From the NCBI GenBank assembly GCA_943325355.2, contig CALPPA020000133.1, positions 1-5,636 of the forward strand: a DNA stretch of 5,636 nt, given 5' to 3'. A program made the translations under genes and the position numbers. Positions 1 to 5,083 of this stretch are shown piece after piece. Position 1 is the first letter of the stretch. The number at the start of each line of letters is the position of its first letter. This DNA comes from Klebsiella pneumoniae. GTDB lineage: Bacteria > Bacteroidota > Bacteroidia > Flavobacteriales > Flavobacteriaceae. The notes beneath the pieces were generated by a model, which saw nothing but the letters and a program-made list of their open reading frames with translations, ran no database searches and was not told the origin of the DNA.

Positions 1-1040
1 AATGGAGGGTGTTTGATAACGGCACGAACAATCAAAATGACTCTTTGTTGTCCCAAAGACAAGTTGCGAAAAGATTTATTTTTTAAATGACTCATTCCAA
101 TGACTTCAAACCATTGTGCCGCAATTTGTTTTTGTAAACTAGTCGGTTGAGTATACAATCCAATAGAGTCATAAAATCCCGACAGCATCATTTGTTCCAA
201 ACTCTGGGTTCTTTTGAATAAATGTGTCATGGAAGTCGAAAAAATACCGATATTTTTCTTGATGTCCCAAACACTTTCGCCACTTCCTTTTTTTCTACCA
301 AAAAGATACAATTCCTGTCCAAATCCTTTTGGGTTTTCCCCAGTAATCATTGATAAAATCGTGCTTTTTCCAGAACCGTTTGGTCCAACAAGTTGCCAAA
401 ATTCTCCTTGTTTGATTGTCCAAAAGATAGAATTTACTATGGGTCTTTCGTTATAACTTACCGAAACTCCGTCCATTTTTACCAGAATGGTGTCGTTGCC
501 TTTATACGAATACAATGGTTTTGGAATACCGGTTGTATGTGTTTTTTTAGTATTGCTTACAGCAGTATCGATTGGTTTTACCTGAAAAGAATCATCGGTT
601 ATTTGAGCCTTGTTTTCTATAAAAGGGAGCATATCTTCAGCTCGGTTTACCAATTGTATTAAGCCTAAAGAGGTGGATAATTGTTCTAAAGAATCCAACA
701 GTATTTTTCTGGAGGCGTGATCTAAATGATCGAAAGGATTGTCTAAAATGATGTAATCCGGATTTTGATTCAGGCAATATTTTAAAAATTCCTTTTTTTG
801 TTCGCCAGCTGAGAACGTGCGTAATTTTCTATTCAATGCTGCAGGAGCAGCTTCACAAATATCGTATTGTTCTTCTTTTTCTATGAATTGTTGAATAGTA
901 ATATCCGAAAAGAGAATCCCTGTCAAGTTATTGTAAACGGCCAATTCGCCAGTGTTATTCCCAGAAAGCAAGTTGTCGATAAATTGACTTTTATTTACAG
1001 TATCGTTTAGCAGGATGTTTCTATGGAGTTTGTTATTCAT
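1..1040 (-). CDS. ModF-like tandem ABC ATPase, 3' end cut by the window edge
   Basis: The gene reads from ATG at 1040 down to base 3 without a stop (346 codons visible), so its C-terminus lies outside the window. It is a two-ATPase ABC protein resembling ModF, the cytoplasmic ATPase linked to molybdate transport in E. coli. The second half is well formed: Walker A GPNGSGKST at residues 219-227, the ModF-type stretch FGRKKGSGESVWDIKKNIG at about 247-265, LSGFYDSIGLY at about 286-296, and the ABC signature LSLGQQR at 327-333. Its Walker B would come next, beyond the edge. The first half keeps a signature (FSAGEQKK, 76-83) and a Walker B-like strand (YIILDNPFDHLD, 96-107). It has no Walker A in the roughly 75 residues before that, and Asn replaces the usual catalytic Glu. 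This half is probably not catalytic. No permease or molybdate-binding gene is in view, so the molybdate role is inferred from similarity only. Confidence 0.85.
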   Translation of the reverse strand, partial: MNNKLHRNILLNDTVNKSQFIDNLLSGNNTGELAVYNNLTGILFSDITIQQFIEKEEQYDICEAAPAALNRKLRTFSAGEQKKEFLKYCLNQNPDYIILDNPFDHLDHASRKILLDSLEQLSTSLGLIQLVNRAEDMLPFIENKAQITDDSFQVKPIDTAVSNTKKTHTTGIPKPLYSYKGNDTILVKMDGVSVSYNERPIVNSIFWTIKQGEFWQLVGPNGSGKSTILSMITGENPKGFGQELYLFGRKKGSGESVWDIKKNIGIFSTSMTHLFKRTQSLEQMMLSGFYDSIGLYTQPTSLQKQIAAQWFEVIGMSHLKNKSFRNLSLGQQRVILIVRAVIKHPP

Positions 1041-1132
1041 TGATAAAATAATATTTATATAGCTGAAATAGTTACTTGTTTTAATAGATTTTAGATAGTG
1101 ATAACTTGTATTGGTTTTACTTATTAACCATT

Positions 1133-1161
1133 CAAAAATACTATAAATAAATCCAAATCAA
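1133..1161 (-). promoter_or_regulatory. Possible promoter of the ModF-like gene
   Basis: On the minus strand the -7 box TATTTTTG (1133-1140) matches TAnnTTTG exactly. The best -33 candidate with normal spacing is a TTG at 1159-1161, 18 bp away. A fuller TTTG at 1154-1157 is only 13 bp away. The implied leader is about 90 nt, which is long, and the region is very AT-rich, so a chance match is possible. Confidence 0.3.
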
Positions 1162-1168
1162 TTTTCGT

Positions 1169-1194
1169 TTTGAACTTTTCAATTTGTACTTTTG
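1169..1194 (+). promoter_or_regulatory. Probable yaaA promoter
   Basis: The -7 box TACTTTTG at 1187-1194 fits TAnnTTTG exactly and would start transcription about 20-25 nt before the yaaA ATG, a normal leader length. A TTTG at 1169-1172 is the nearest -33 candidate, but its 14-bp spacer is shorter than the usual 17-23. The -7 box is the stronger part of this call. No OxyR-type site was recognised. Confidence 0.45.
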
Positions 1195-1222
1195 AAACTT
1201 TCAATAAAGAGAACTCATTATT

Positions 1223-1981
1223 ATGAAAATTGTCATTTCCCCAGCAAAATCCCTAAACTTCGAAAAAGTTTTGCCTACTTCAAAACATTCGGAATCAATG
1301 TTTCTAAAAGAAGCACGCCAGGTTCACAAAGCTTTGAAACATAAATCACCCGCAGCACTTTCTGATTTAATGGATATTTCGGATAAACTGGCCGAGTTGA
1401 ATTGGCAACGCAACCAAGATTGGAAAACTCCTTTTAGTCCTGAAAATTCACGACCAGCCGTTTTTGCTTTCGATGGAGATGTTTACACTGGTTTAGATGC
1501 ATATTCAATTCCATTAGAAAAATTAGAGACTTTACAAGACCGTTTAAGGATTTTGTCAGGTTTGTATGGACTACTTAAACCGTTGGATTTAATGCAGGCT
1601 TATCGTCTTGAAATGGGAACAAAACTGTCTATTGGCGAAAGCAAGAATTTATATGAATTTTGGAAACCCATTATTGCAAAAGCATTGAATATAGAACTCA
1701 AAAAAGGGGAGTTGTTTGTCAACTTGGCGAGTAACGAATATTTTTCGGCGGTTGATGTCAAAGGGTTGAAAGTTCCTATAATCACGCCAGAATTCAAAGA
1801 TTTTAAAGATGGAAAACTAAAAATAATCAGTTTCTTTGCCAAGAAGGCGAGAGGTTTGATGGTGCGTTATATTATTGATTCCAATGCAGAAACTATAGAA
1901 GACTTGAAAGGATTTAATTATGAGGGTTATCAATTTGATGCTAATTTATCAAAAGGGAATCAGCTTGTCTTTACGAGGTAA
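1223..1981 (+). CDS. yaaA: Peroxide stress protein YaaA (DUF328 family)
   Basis: This 252-residue protein is full length compared with E. coli YaaA (about 258). The family hallmarks run along its whole length: ISPAKSLNF at 5-13, FDGDVYTGLDA at 83-93, LRILSGLYGLLKPLDLMQAY at about 108-127 followed by RLEMGTKL, NLASNEYF at 167-174, and SFFAKKARGLMVRYII at 203-218, ending with the typical GYQFD and LVF tail. In E. coli YaaA belongs to the OxyR response and limits free intracellular iron during hydrogen peroxide stress; the fold has been linked to DNA binding. That role is transferred by homology. The ATG at 1223 is supported by the conserved MKIVISPAKS start and a -7 box about 30 bp upstream. 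The gene stands alone, with a divergent neighbour on one side and a convergent one on the other. It is cytoplasmic, with no signal peptide or membrane segment. Confidence 0.96.
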   Translation: MKIVISPAKSLNFEKVLPTSKHSESMFLKEARQVHKALKHKSPAALSDLMDISDKLAELNWQRNQDWKTPFSPENSRPAVFAFDGDVYTGLDAYSIPLEKLETLQDRLRILSGLYGLLKPLDLMQAYRLEMGTKLSIGESKNLYEFWKPIIAKALNIELKKGELFVNLASNEYFSAVDVKGLKVPIITPEFKDFKDGKLKIISFFAKKARGLMVRYIIDSNAETIEDLKGFNYEGYQFDANLSKGNQLVFTR

Positions 1982-2001
1982 CTTTTAATTATTTTTTATA
2001 G

Positions 2002-2029
2002 AAAAGCATCCGCCATGGCGGATGCTTTT
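2002..2029. terminator. Perfect 28-bp palindrome, likely bidirectional terminator
   Basis: Each half reads AAAAGCATCCGCCA followed by its exact reverse complement, giving a GC-rich stem of about 12 bp with a CATG loop. On the plus strand it is followed by GTATTTTT, so it fits an intrinsic terminator for yaaA. The stem's own A and T ends supply a short T run on the minus strand, 12 bp after the TonB stop, so it can serve that gene too. Confidence 0.8.
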
Positions 2030-2041
2030 GTATTTTTAAGT

Positions 2042-2842
2042 TTAATCCATTTGCACTGAAATGGGTAAATTATACGAAGTTCTAACTGGTTTTGAGCCTA
2101 TCATTCCTGGTGACCATTTTGTTTTCAAGGATTTCAAAACCCTGATGGCTTCTTTTCCTAAACCATAGCCGGGATCTCTTTTGACTTGAATATCGGTCAT
2201 AGTTCCGTCTCTCTCGATTACAAAAGATACGTAAACTTTTATGGTGCTCATTCCTTCGATTTCTGGCTTTTCGAAATTATTGCCAACATACGTATAGAAT
2301 TTGTTGATTCCACCCGGAAATTCAGGAAGTTTATCTAATTCAGCTGGATTATTTATTGCTTTCCCATCATCAATTGGTACTATTGGATTGTTGCTTATTT
2401 CAGTACTTGTTCCTGTACCTGTTCCGCCTTCAGTCCCTGAATGTAACGTTTGATTTCCAAGAGTTTCATTATTTGTAGGAATAGCAACTAGTGCATCTGG
2501 AGTCGATGAAACTACCATTGGTGTTAAAACCGTGGTTTCTTGTGGAGCATTTATTGGGCTATTAGTAACTGGTATTTTGGGTTCATCAGGTAATACAGTA
2601 TAAGGAGTTACAGTAAGAATCTCATCAAATGTTGGCACAACTTCTATAACGATTGGTTTACCAAATACGTTAGCTATCGAGAAAATTGCTCCAATAGCGG
2701 TAATCAATAAAAGTCCTGAAAAAAAAGCCATCACGGTAGTTTTTGAGCTTTCACGGCGCAATTGATAAGCACCATATTCTTTGTTCTTGTTTTCGAAAAC
2801 AAGATCAATCCATCGGGTTTCGTAAATACTTAATCTAGACAT
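2042..2842 (-). CDS. TonB-family energy transducer
   Basis: This 266-residue protein should couple the inner-membrane proton-driven motor (ExbB/ExbD) to outer-membrane TonB-dependent transporters. The cytoplasmic N-terminus carries ENKNKEYGAYQLRR (17-30), the conserved pre-membrane motif of Bacteroidota TonB proteins. One hydrophobic segment at about 36-60 anchors it in the inner membrane. A periplasmic linker rich in Pro, Thr, Asn and Gly follows (about 68-165, including the low-complexity GGTGTGTS). The C-terminal TonB domain spans about 172-266: it begins LPEFPGGINKF, contains VSFVIERDGTMTDIQVKRDPG, and ends SYNLPISVQMD. Start at 2842 is supported by the conserved N-terminus. No exbB, exbD or receptor gene is adjacent, so the cargo cannot be told. 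The Bacteroidota usually have several such paralogs; calling this the main tonB would be guesswork. Confidence 0.92.
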   Translation of the reverse strand: MSRLSIYETRWIDLVFENKNKEYGAYQLRRESSKTTVMAFFSGLLLITAIGAIFSIANVFGKPIVIEVVPTFDEILTVTPYTVLPDEPKIPVTNSPINAPQETTVLTPMVVSSTPDALVAIPTNNETLGNQTLHSGTEGGTGTGTSTEISNNPIVPIDDGKAINNPAELDKLPEFPGGINKFYTYVGNNFEKPEIEGMSTIKVYVSFVIERDGTMTDIQVKRDPGYGLGKEAIRVLKSLKTKWSPGMIGSKPVRTSYNLPISVQMD

Positions 2843-2873
2843 AATTTCTGTTTTAATTGGTTAAGTATCTATA

Positions 2874-2908
2874 CAATCATACGCAATGGTTTTAACATAT
2901 AACGCAAC
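2874..2908 (-). promoter_or_regulatory. Weak candidate promoter of the TonB gene
   Basis: Minus-strand TATGATTG at 2874-2881 matches TAnnTTTG with one mismatch, and a GTTG at 2905-2908 sits 23 bp further upstream as a possible -33 element. It would give a leader of about 25-30 nt. One mismatch and a spacer at the limit make this tentative. Confidence 0.27.
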
Positions 2909-2976
2909 TAATTGTCATTATAATATATAAAATGTTGATTATTTTTTAATTATTTTAACAAGAAGAATAAGGTTCT

Positions 2977-3064
2977 TTATTTTTGGGGTTGAAAGAGGTT
3001 TACAGTGATAATAGGACTCCATTTATCAAAGTCAATTTTGTTGCTTAAAGGATGTTAGAAAAAG
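2977..3064 (-). repeat. Possible decayed third copy of the cassette repeat, downstream of fic
   Basis: Four bases after the fic stop the minus strand reads CTTTTTCTAACATCCTTTAAG. AACATCCTTTAAG resembles the 5' arm of element 2 (AACAGCCGTTTCAAG), allowing one substitution and two missing bases. Further down, plus-strand TTTTTGGGGTTGAAAGAGG (about 2980-2998) loosely resembles the 3' arm of element 2 (GGTTTGCGGCTTGGCGAAGG). Its CTTTTTCTAAC is also nearly complementary to GTTGAAAAAG at the start of the fic unit, with one extra base. The region is AT-rich, so chance is a real alternative, and the far boundary cannot be fixed. Otherwise the 226-bp gap between fic and the TonB gene shows nothing recognisable. 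Confidence 0.3.
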
Positions 3065-3068
3065 TAAT

Positions 3069-4022
3069 TTATTTAATACTATATTTTGTCTTGTTTAGAC
3101 TCCCAATACTTTCGAATAATTGTAATTCAATTCCTTTTTTTAGATCTCTACTTGCAGTTGCTGATGATAAATCTTTAAATGTATTCATATAATCTTTTCT
3201 AGTAAACTCTTTTATTCCAAGTTTTATGAAGTATTCTAATCTATCAATATCTTTTAAAATTCTATTATTGTAATTAAGCAAACTTTCTAGAGATTTGTTT
3301 ATTACATCAAGCATATATTCAATAAAGAATGTTGATTTTCCAGCTTTATCACTTAACGAAAGTGATTTATAATATTCATCTTGAGTTTGACTAATCAAAG
3401 TTTCAAATGGTAGAAATTCAAATACTGGATATTCATTCATTAATATTAAAGTCTGCCACAATCTTCCCATTCTTCCATTGCCATCTAAAAAAGGATGAAT
3501 GAATTCCATTTCATAATGAAAAACACAACTTTTTATTAATGTCAATTCATCTGAATCTTTAAGATATTCAAATAAATTTTTCATTTGGAACGGAACATTT
3601 TCAAAAGGTGGAGCAATGTGCTCAACATTTGTTCCTTTAACGATTCCGACTCCTTGATTTCTATATTTTCCGGCACTTTCAATTAATCCATTCATTAATT
3701 CAAGATGCGCTTTTAAGAAGCTTTTATCCGAAAAATAGTTGTATTGGTCTAGTTTTTCATAAACTTTGATTGCATTTAACACTTCTAAAACATCTTTTTC
3801 TGGACCAATAATCCTTTTATTTTCAATTAATGCCGTGATTTGTTCTTCTGTTAATGTATTGCCTTCAATTTTTAAAGAAGAATGAATCGTTTTGATTCTA
3901 TTTTGTTTTCGTAATTGTGGGGATTGTTTACTCAGATAATTGGCATTGACTTCTCCAATTTTTTCAGAAATTGAAGTAATCAACTTTAAAATTTTAGAAG
4001 TAATGTCATAAGGTGGTTTCAT
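3069..4022 (-). CDS. Fic-family AMP-transferase with inhibitory helix and C-terminal winged helix
   Basis: Fic proteins usually transfer AMP from ATP to a hydroxyl on a target protein. From the ATG at 4022 this one has 317 residues. The catalytic motif HPFLDGNGRMGR is complete at 176-187 (base His176, Asp180, Asn182, Arg184, Arg187). The N-terminal inhibitory motif SLKIEGN is at 49-55, whose Glu53 is expected to block the ATP site, so this is a class II (self-inhibited) Fic. The flap region VEHIAPPFENVPFQM lies at about 133-147. Residues about 273-316 form a winged-helix-like domain (SSATASRDLKKGIELQLF), suggesting DNA binding. An ATG at 4034 would add MIVS, but I prefer 4022: it gives the family-like start MKPPY, and the promoter -7 box ends only 11 bp upstream of 4034, leaving almost no leader. 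The target is unknown. It is a single gene with no separate antitoxin; self-inhibition and autorepression may replace one. Confidence 0.9.
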   Translation of the reverse strand: MKPPYDITSKILKLITSISEKIGEVNANYLSKQSPQLRKQNRIKTIHSSLKIEGNTLTEEQITALIENKRIIGPEKDVLEVLNAIKVYEKLDQYNYFSDKSFLKAHLELMNGLIESAGKYRNQGVGIVKGTNVEHIAPPFENVPFQMKNLFEYLKDSDELTLIKSCVFHYEMEFIHPFLDGNGRMGRLWQTLILMNEYPVFEFLPFETLISQTQDEYYKSLSLSDKAGKSTFFIEYMLDVINKSLESLLNYNNRILKDIDRLEYFIKLGIKEFTRKDYMNTFKDLSSATASRDLKKGIELQLFESIGSLNKTKYSIK

Positions 4023-4047
4023 TGATACTATCATTTGATAGTATCAA
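4022..4047. promoter_or_regulatory. Double palindromic operator over the fic start and -7 box
   Basis: Two 13-bp units lie back to back: TTGATACTATCAT (4022-4034) and TTGATAGTATCAA (4035-4047). Each is a palindrome around its central base (the first with one end mismatch), and together they form a 12+12 bp inverted repeat with a TT centre. The right unit overlaps the last bases of the promoter -7 element and the left unit covers the candidate start codons. Binding here would block transcription initiation. The likely binder is the winged-helix domain of the Fic protein itself; that is inference. Confidence 0.65.
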
Positions 4048-4076
4048 AAGTAGTTTTTTTAAACTGAACGTCCAAA
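4045..4076 (-). promoter_or_regulatory. fic promoter
   Basis: The minus-strand -7 box TACTTTTG (4045-4052) fits TAnnTTTG exactly, and TTTG (4073-4076) lies 20 bp upstream as the -33 element, within the usual spacing. Transcription should start near 4038-4042, giving a leader of about 17-20 nt to the ATG at 4022 and almost none to the ATG at 4034. Confidence 0.65.
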
Positions 4077-4163
4077 TGTTATTCTTGCGAACGTTCTGGT
4101 ACTAAAGCGGGGATATTACACAAAAAAATGGCGAGTAGCTATAAATGTTTTTTGATGTTTAGA
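4077..4163. other. Unexplained leader segment between repeat element 1 and the fic promoter
   Basis: No gene is visible here. It holds an 8-bp palindrome GAACGTTC (4084-4095 region). The minus-strand stretch GTACCAGAACGTTCGC resembles GTACGAAGTTCGC in the 3' arm of element 2, with three inserted bases. A broken copy of the repeat is possible but not established, because no convincing 5' arm or GTT end can be matched. Confidence 0.25.
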
Positions 4164-4172
4164 GGCTTTTTC

Positions 4173-4288
4173 AACGTTTTGCCGCTTGGCGAGGTTGCGG
4201 AACGTTATTTTTTAGAAAAACGAAAATAATAAAAAAAAGCGTCCCGAAACAGAATTCTAGCGATGGCGTTTGACAGCTGTTATGCTGC
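4173..4288 (-). repeat. attC-like cassette repeat, element 1 (after higA)
   Basis: On the minus strand the element opens with GCAGCATAAC followed by AGCTG (5' arm, from 4288) and closes with a conserved 3' arm at 4173-4202 that contains CGCCAAGCGGCAAAACGTT. The 30-base 3' arm matches element 2 at 24 positions without gaps. The middle is AT-rich, with an eight-T run on the minus strand. The arrangement (AAC box, arm, variable centre, arm, GTT box) is that of an integron attC site read in the same direction as the gene before it. After GTT comes GAAAAAGCC, which is not complementary to the element's own opening box, as expected if the two halves come from neighbouring cassettes. The 7-base GTTGAAA only partly fits GTTRRRY. 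The last two codons and stop of higA lie inside the opening box. Confidence 0.6.
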
Positions 4289-4579
4289 GTTGTTCTCGAT
4301 TGGCTTGATATTCTCAAAACTATGTTTTTTAGAATTACTTTCTTCTTCCAAATCATAATCATCTTGTAGTCCAAGCCAAAACTTTGCACTTGTGCCTAAA
4401 TATTTAGAAAGTCTCAATGCTGTATCAGCAGTAATTCTTCTTTTTCCTTTAAGAATTTCACTAACTCTTGTCTGCGGAATAAAAGTGTCTTTTGACAAGC
4501 GATACGCTGTAATTCCTAGCGGTTCAAGAAACTCTTCTTTTAAAACTTCGCCGGGATGTATGTTCTTTAAATTTTCCAT
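4280..4579 (-). CDS. higA: HigA-family antitoxin
   Basis: This 99-residue protein neutralises the HigB toxin encoded just before it and should repress the operon through its HTH. The family start is visible as NIHPGEVLKEEFLEPLGIT (6-24), followed by a helix-turn-helix at about 24-45 (AYRLSKDTFIPQTRVSEILKGK) and the conserved RRITADTALRLSKYLGTSAKFWLGLQDDYDL (47-77). The ATG at 4579 is 11 bp after the higB stop, so the two are co-transcribed. The acidic and polar tail ends IENNAA. The last two Ala codons and the TAA lie within the GCAGCATAAC box of element 1, so the gene's 3' end and the repeat are fused. Confidence 0.95.
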   Translation of the reverse strand: MENLKNIHPGEVLKEEFLEPLGITAYRLSKDTFIPQTRVSEILKGKRRITADTALRLSKYLGTSAKFWLGLQDDYDLEEESNSKKHSFENIKPIENNAA

Positions 4580-4590
4580 AGCTTATAATT

Positions 4591-4872
4591 TTAATGATAA
4601 TCTATAATTTGCACTTCAAATGCGTTATCGTTTTTCCACTTAAAAATAATTCTCCACTGATTGTTAATTCTGATACTATAAAATCCAGATAAATTCCCAC
4701 TTAATTTTTCTAAATGGTTTGCTGGCGGAATTCTAAGGTCAACTACATTTTGAGAGTTATTGATCATTCTCAATTTTCGTCTAGCAACATTTTGAATTTC
4801 ACTCGGTAATTTTCTCGACTGAATTCCGTCACAGATTTTTTCTGTTTCTTTATCTCCAAAACTTTTAATCAC
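4591..4872 (-). CDS. higB: HigB-family mRNA-cleaving toxin
   Basis: This 93-residue protein has the RelE/HigB fold and should cut mRNA on the ribosome, stopping growth when HigA is lost. Family landmarks are MIKSFGDKETEKI at the start, SRKLPSEIQNVARRKLRMI (19-37), LRIPPANHLEKLSGN (46-60), YSIRINNQWRIIFKW (65-79), and the C-terminal DYH (91-93), whose residues take part in catalysis in studied HigB proteins. The start is a GTG at 4872: an in-frame TAA four codons upstream leaves no earlier start, and MIKSF is the family N-terminus. Toxin before antitoxin is the normal higBA order. The sequence appears complete, so an active toxin is likely. Confidence 0.95.
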   Translation of the reverse strand: MIKSFGDKETEKICDGIQSRKLPSEIQNVARRKLRMINNSQNVVDLRIPPANHLEKLSGNLSGFYSIRINNQWRIIFKWKNDNAFEVQIIDYH

Positions 4873-4895
4873 GGCTAAATCTTAAATACTAACGC

Positions 4896-4927
4896 CAAAG
4901 GTAAGTAATTGTTTTCTTCTGTGCAAC
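4896..4927 (-). promoter_or_regulatory. higBA promoter
   Basis: The minus-strand -7 box TACCTTTG (4896-4903) fits TAnnTTTG exactly, with GTTG (4924-4927) 20 bp upstream as the -33 element. The leader would be about 20 nt to the GTG of higB. The promoter lies wholly after the GTT end of element 2, so the unit would carry it along if it moved. HigA would be expected to bind nearby, but no clear operator palindrome was identified. Confidence 0.6.
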
Positions 4928-4939
4928 ACAATGCGGCAT

Positions 4940-5071
4940 AACGGTTTGCGGCTTGGCGAAGGTGGCGAACTTCGTACCAGCATATTTTCCACTAAGATAA
5001 AATTTATTGCGAAAGAAAAATGTGAATTTTGCACATTTTTCGCCATTTCTTGAAACGGCTGTTATATGCCG
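4940..5071 (-). repeat. attC-like cassette repeat, element 2 (after parE)
   Basis: Minus-strand reading starts 12 bp past the parE stop with CGGCATATAAC, then AGCCGTTTCAAG, and ends with the 3' arm (4940-4969) containing CGCCAAGCCGCAAACCGTT, followed by ATGCCGC. The outer ends CGGCATA and TATGCCG are inverted repeats. TGGCGAA occurs in the 5' arm and in the reverse complement of the 3' arm, so the single strand can fold with mismatched arms. A 10-bp hairpin sits in the middle. Layout and orientation match element 1. Like attC sites it is an imperfect palindrome with conserved ends and a variable centre, but GTTATGC departs from GTTRRRY at one position. No transposase or integrase is nearby. 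Confidence 0.6.
5015..5041. repeat. Hairpin inside element 2
   Basis: GAAAAATGTG (5015-5024) and its exact reverse complement CACATTTTTC (5032-5041) form a 10-bp stem around a 7-base loop. It may be the apical stem of an attC-like fold, or help to end parDE transcription, since a U-rich 3' side is followed on the minus strand by TTTCG. The sequence does not decide between these. Confidence 0.6.
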
Positions 5072-5083
5072 TTTCGTTTATAG

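Larger units (their letters stand above)
4175..4941 (-). mobile_element. Predicted higBA gene cassette (promoter, higB, higA, element 1)
   Basis: If recombination cuts between G and TT, as in integrons, the unit runs from T4941 in element 2 to G4175 in element 1. Its start (minus-strand TTATGCCGC) is complementary to the opening box of its own downstream repeat (GCAGCATAAC) at 9 of 10 positions, counting the shared G. This allows the ends to pair in a circular form. It carries its own promoter and a single operon in the same direction as the repeat. No recombinase is in the window. Confidence 0.4.

Noticed and set aside
214..662. Two overlapping plus-strand reading frames of 80 and 89 codons
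   Set aside because: They lie antisense inside the ModF-like gene, whose minus-strand translation carries clear ABC motifs; neither product resembles a known protein.
1600..1842. 80-codon minus-strand reading frame within yaaA
   Set aside because: It is the antisense of a strongly conserved part of yaaA and has no recognisable domain.
4022..4047. Fic start-site palindrome as a terminator
   Set aside because: It lies at the promoter and start codon of fic, with no T run positioned to end an upstream transcript; the operator reading fits better.
4171..4389. 72-codon minus-strand reading frame overlapping higA and element 1
   Set aside because: It is out of frame with higA, and its C-terminus is just translated repeat sequence.
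4392..4607. 71-codon plus-strand reading frame
   Set aside because: It is antisense to higA and the higB-higA junction, and has no family features.
4173..5071. Insertion sequence, MITE or CRISPR explanation for the two repeats
   Set aside because: There is no transposase, no target duplication around either copy, and only two copies about 650 bp apart with whole operons between them, unlike CRISPR repeats and spacers. A MITE is not formally excluded, but it does not explain the matched unit ends.
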